In this document: piece by piece, positions 7,127-9,259 of the stretch
Position numbering within the stretch: position 1 is the stretch's first letter
Layout of the letters: every line of letters begins with the position of its first letter
Assembly (NCBI GenBank): GCA_955652585.1
Contig: CATPBF010000189.1
Location: forward strand, 1-9,259
Direction: 5' to 3'
Length of the DNA: 9,259 nucleotides
Source of the DNA: Candidatus Dormiibacterota bacterium
GTDB lineage: Bacteria > Chloroflexota > Dormibacteria > Dormibacterales > Dormibacteraceae
Made by a program: the position numbers and the translations under genes
The notes under the pieces: generated by a model
What the model was told of the DNA's origin: nothing
Database searches by the model: none
What the model saw: only the letters and a program-made list of their open reading frames with translations

Positions 7127-7168
7127 ATCCCCCTCTCCCCTCCGGGGAGAGGGTTGGGGAGTGGGGCG
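7127..7168 (-). repeat. Dispersed hairpin repeat, copy 2
   Basis: This is the inverted counterpart of the element at 2320-2361. CCCTCTCCCC (7131-7140) pairs with GGGGAGAGGG (7144-7153) over a 3-nt loop, a perfect 10-bp stem. Read on the minus strand, its order and flanking C-rich half-copy match copy 1, and the two differ mainly in the loop. It begins directly after the TAG stop of tal-pgi (7124-7126) and occupies most of the tal-pgi/gnd gap. No T-tract follows, so partial attenuation or mRNA end protection inside the operon is more likely than full termination. Confidence 0.8.
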
Positions 7169-7184
7169 TGAGTCCCCTGCATAC

Positions 7185-7190
7185 GAGGAG
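7185..7190 (+). promoter_or_regulatory. Shine-Dalgarno site of gnd
   Basis: GAGGAG lies 9 bp before ATG 7200. It supports that start over an in-frame GTG at 7161, which falls inside the hairpin repeat and would add 13 residues not seen in the family, whose members begin a few residues before the GLGRMG motif. Confidence 0.75.
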
Positions 7191-7199
7191 ACGTTGACC

Positions 7200-8132
7200 A
7201 TGGAGATGGGGATGGTCGGCCTGGGCCGCATGGGCGGCAACATGGTCTTGCGTCTGATGAAGCGCGGCCACCGCATGATCGCTTACGACCAATCCCCCGA
7301 CGCCGTCAAACAGAAGGAGTCGCAAGGCGCGGTCGGCGCGTATTCGTGGCCAGAGTTCGTTTCGAAGTTTCAATCGAAGCCACGAGTGATGTGGGTAATG
7401 GTGCCGGCGGGCGATCCGACGACGGAGGCGATCGACCAGCTCATCGCGCTGGGCGATCCGGGCGACATCATCATCGACGGCGGTAACACCAACTGGAAGC
7501 TTGCGATGGAGGACTGCGCGCGGGTCAAAGCCAAGGGCATGCATTACATGGACGCCGGGACATCCGGCGGCATCTGGGGCCTCGAGTACGGCTACTGCCT
7601 CATGGTGGGCGCCGAGCAGGACATCTACGACCACTGCCTGCCCCTGCTGAAAGACCTCGCCCCCGACGACGGCGGCCTTGTGCGCACGGGCCCCGAGGGC
7701 TCCGGGCATTTCGTGAAGATGGTGCACAACGGCGTCGAGTACGGGCTCATGCAGGCCTACGCCGAAGGCTTCCAGGTCATGAAGCTCTCGAAGGCTTTCC
7801 CCGGCATGAGCATGCAGGCGATCGCGGAAGCGTGGCGCACCGGCAGCGTCGTCCGCTCGTGGCTGCTGGACCTGATCGCAAGGGGCCTCTCACAGGATCC
7901 GGAGCTTGCCGGCATCAAGGGCTACGTGGAAGACACTGGCGAGGGCCGCTGGACCGTGGAGGCGGCGATCGATGAATCGGTGCCGGTGCCGATCATCGCG
8001 GAGTCGCTCTTCGCGCGCTTCCGAAGCCGGATGGAGAATACGTTCGGCGATCGCATGCTCGCGATGATGCGCAATCAGTTCGGCGGCCACGCGGTGGTCA
8101 CGGACGCTCAAGGCGAGACAGTCAAGCGTTGA
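7200..8132 (+). CDS. gnd: 6-phosphogluconate dehydrogenase, decarboxylating (short type)
   Basis: The enzyme oxidises and decarboxylates 6-phosphogluconate to ribulose-5-phosphate and CO2 with a nicotinamide cofactor. The 310-residue protein belongs to the short class (about 300 residues) and not the 470-residue E. coli class. It shows the Rossmann loop GLGRMGGN (7-14), an acidic residue D30 at the end of the second strand (IAYDQSP), IIDGGNTNW (91-99), DAGTSGGIWGLEYGYCLM (118-135), and the catalytic core FVKMVHNGVEYG (171-182), with K173 and E180 at the positions of the catalytic Lys and Glu. GEGRWT (248-253 region), FARFRSR (271-277) and FGGH (294-297) follow. D30, in place of the Asn-Arg-Thr typical of NADP enzymes, suggests NAD preference (inference). 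It is separated from tal-pgi by the hairpin repeat, and its TGA stop overlaps the zwf start. ATG 7206 is a weaker alternative start. Confidence 0.95.
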   Translation: MEMGMVGLGRMGGNMVLRLMKRGHRMIAYDQSPDAVKQKESQGAVGAYSWPEFVSKFQSKPRVMWVMVPAGDPTTEAIDQLIALGDPGDIIIDGGNTNWKLAMEDCARVKAKGMHYMDAGTSGGIWGLEYGYCLMVGAEQDIYDHCLPLLKDLAPDDGGLVRTGPEGSGHFVKMVHNGVEYGLMQAYAEGFQVMKLSKAFPGMSMQAIAEAWRTGSVVRSWLLDLIARGLSQDPELAGIKGYVEDTGEGRWTVEAAIDESVPVPIIAESLFARFRSRMENTFGDRMLAMMRNQFGGHAVVTDAQGETVKR

Positions 8133-9259
8133 GCACGACGGCGACGGTGCCGCCGAACCCGCTCGCCGAGGGCCTGCACGACTATCGCGTCGCCGAACCG
8201 GCGCTGATGGTGATCTTCGGCGCCACCGGCGACTTGAGCGGGCGCAAGCTGCTGCCGGCCCTCTACAACCTGTCCAAGCAGCGGTTGCTGCCTGCGGGTT
8301 TTGCGGTGGTCGGAGCCGCGATCGACGATCTCACCGACGACGCATTTCGCAAGCGGGCCTCGGAGAAGATCTCGGAGTTCTCGCGCACGCAGCCCGTCGA
8401 CGAAGCCGTGCTGCAGTCTTTTCTCGACGCGCTGTCCTACGTCAAGGTCGACTTCAGCAAGCTCGACGACTTCAAGACGCTCGCACGAAAGCTCGACGAG
8501 CTCGACCACGCACGGCATGTCGGCGGCAACCGGGTCTTCTACTGCGCGACTCCGCCGCCGACCTACGAGACCATCACCGAGCAGCTGAAGGCCGCCGGCC
8601 TGAACGCCGGCGACGGCTACCACCGGATCGTGATCGAGAAGCCGTTCGGCAACGACCTGAAGTCCGCGCGCGAGCTGAACCGGATGGTGCAGCGGGTCTT
8701 CCACGAGGACTCCGTATTTCGTATCGACCACTACCTGGGCAAGGAGACGGTCCAGAACATCATGGCGTTCCGCTTCGCGAACTCGATCTTCGAGCCGATC
8801 TGGAATTGCCACCTGATCGATTCGGTGCAGATCACGGCCGCTGAGGAGATCGGGGTCGAGAATCGAGGTTCGTACTACGACAAGGCGGGCACCCTGCGAG
8901 ACATCGTCCAGAACCACGCGCTGCAGCTGCTTGCTCTCACCGCCATGGAGCCGCCCGTCGCATTCGAGGCCAACGCCGTCCGCGACGAGAAGGTGAAGGT
9001 GCTGCGAGCGATCCGTCCCATCACCGAAGAAGAAGCGGCGAAATCCACGGTCCGCGGCCAGTACGCCAGCGGGTGGGTGCTCGGCGAGCACGTCCACGGG
9101 TATCGCGAGGAGCCCAACGTGGCGCCGGGCTCCTTGACCGAGACCTTCGTGGCGCTCAGGCTCTTCGTCGACAACTGGCGCTGGGCCGGGGTCCCGTTCT
9201 ACATCCGCGCCGGCAAGCGGATGCCCAAGCGAGCGACCGAGATTCGCATCCTCTTCAAC
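8129..9259 (+). CDS. zwf: Glucose-6-phosphate 1-dehydrogenase (partial, 3' end missing)
   Basis: This enzyme makes 6-phosphogluconolactone and reduced cofactor, the entry step of the oxidative pentose phosphate pathway. There are 377 codons, open to the right edge, out of a usual 480-510. Visible are the dinucleotide-binding loop VIFGATGDLSGRKLLPALYNL (28-48), VFYCATPP (136-143), VIEKPFG (168-174), the active-site signature RIDHYLGKETVQN (198-210), and IVQNHALQLLALTAMEPP (259-276) with the probable catalytic His263. VPFYIRAGKRM (355-365) follows near the truncated end. I chose TTG 8129, which overlaps the gnd stop in TTGA and keeps the N-terminal NPLAEGL segment often found before the Rossmann loop in this family. 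GTG 8147 is an alternative. AAGGCGAG at 8110-8117 is a weak, distant ribosome site, so coupling to gnd translation is likely. Lactonase or opcA genes would be plausible next neighbours. Confidence 0.95.
   Translation, partial: MSTTATVPPNPLAEGLHDYRVAEPALMVIFGATGDLSGRKLLPALYNLSKQRLLPAGFAVVGAAIDDLTDDAFRKRASEKISEFSRTQPVDEAVLQSFLDALSYVKVDFSKLDDFKTLARKLDELDHARHVGGNRVFYCATPPPTYETITEQLKAAGLNAGDGYHRIVIEKPFGNDLKSARELNRMVQRVFHEDSVFRIDHYLGKETVQNIMAFRFANSIFEPIWNCHLIDSVQITAAEEIGVENRGSYYDKAGTLRDIVQNHALQLLALTAMEPPVAFEANAVRDEKVKVLRAIRPITEEEAAKSTVRGQYASGWVLGEHVHGYREEPNVAPGSLTETFVALRLFVDNWRWAGVPFYIRAGKRMPKRATEIRILFN

Noticed and set aside
5804..7276. 490-codon minus-strand frame opposite the isomerase domain and the repeat
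   Set aside because: It runs through the hairpin repeat, giving a typical spurious translation of that repeat, and is antisense to a conserved enzyme.
8108..9097. 329-codon minus-strand frame opposite zwf
   Set aside because: It is the shadow of the zwf coding frame; no family is recognised.

Overview
The window comes from a high-GC bacterial chromosome with strong G/C bias at third codon positions. Gene content (a fused transaldolase/glucose-6-phosphate isomerase, a short-type 6-phosphogluconate dehydrogenase, and a TTG start overlapping a stop codon) suits a Chloroflexota, Dormibacterota or Actinomycetota-like soil bacterium. This placement is a guess from gene style and not from any marker gene.

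Left part (1-1815, minus strand): a processive-type family 2 glycosyltransferase that is membrane-anchored and truncated by the left edge. It carries a striking Asn-Gly/His low-complexity linker. A 147-bp divergent intergenic region (1816-1962) separates it from a small, unrecognised, probably membrane-associated protein (1963-2334, plus strand). The stop codon of that protein lies inside a short hairpin-forming repeat.

Right part (2456-9259, plus strand): a compact carbohydrate operon in the order tkt (animal-like transketolase), tal-pgi (fused transaldolase plus glucose-6-phosphate isomerase), gnd (short 6-phosphogluconate dehydrogenase), zwf (glucose-6-phosphate dehydrogenase, cut by the right edge). 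tkt and tal-pgi are 3 bp apart, and gnd and zwf overlap by 4 bp. The only real gap, between tal-pgi and gnd, holds a second, oppositely oriented copy of the same hairpin repeat.

Together the four enzymes cover most of a pentose phosphate cycle. Zwf and Gnd oxidise glucose-6-phosphate to ribulose-5-phosphate. Transketolase and transaldolase rebuild fructose-6-phosphate, and the isomerase domain returns it to glucose-6-phosphate for another turn. Lactonase, ribose-5-phosphate isomerase and ribulose-5-phosphate epimerase are not in the window.

I see no RNA genes, CRISPR arrays, transposases or phage genes. Most of the window is ordinary central metabolism. The less ordinary items are the Asn-Gly linker, the paired hairpin repeats, a perfect palindrome just upstream of the tkt ribosome binding site, and the small uncharacterised protein.
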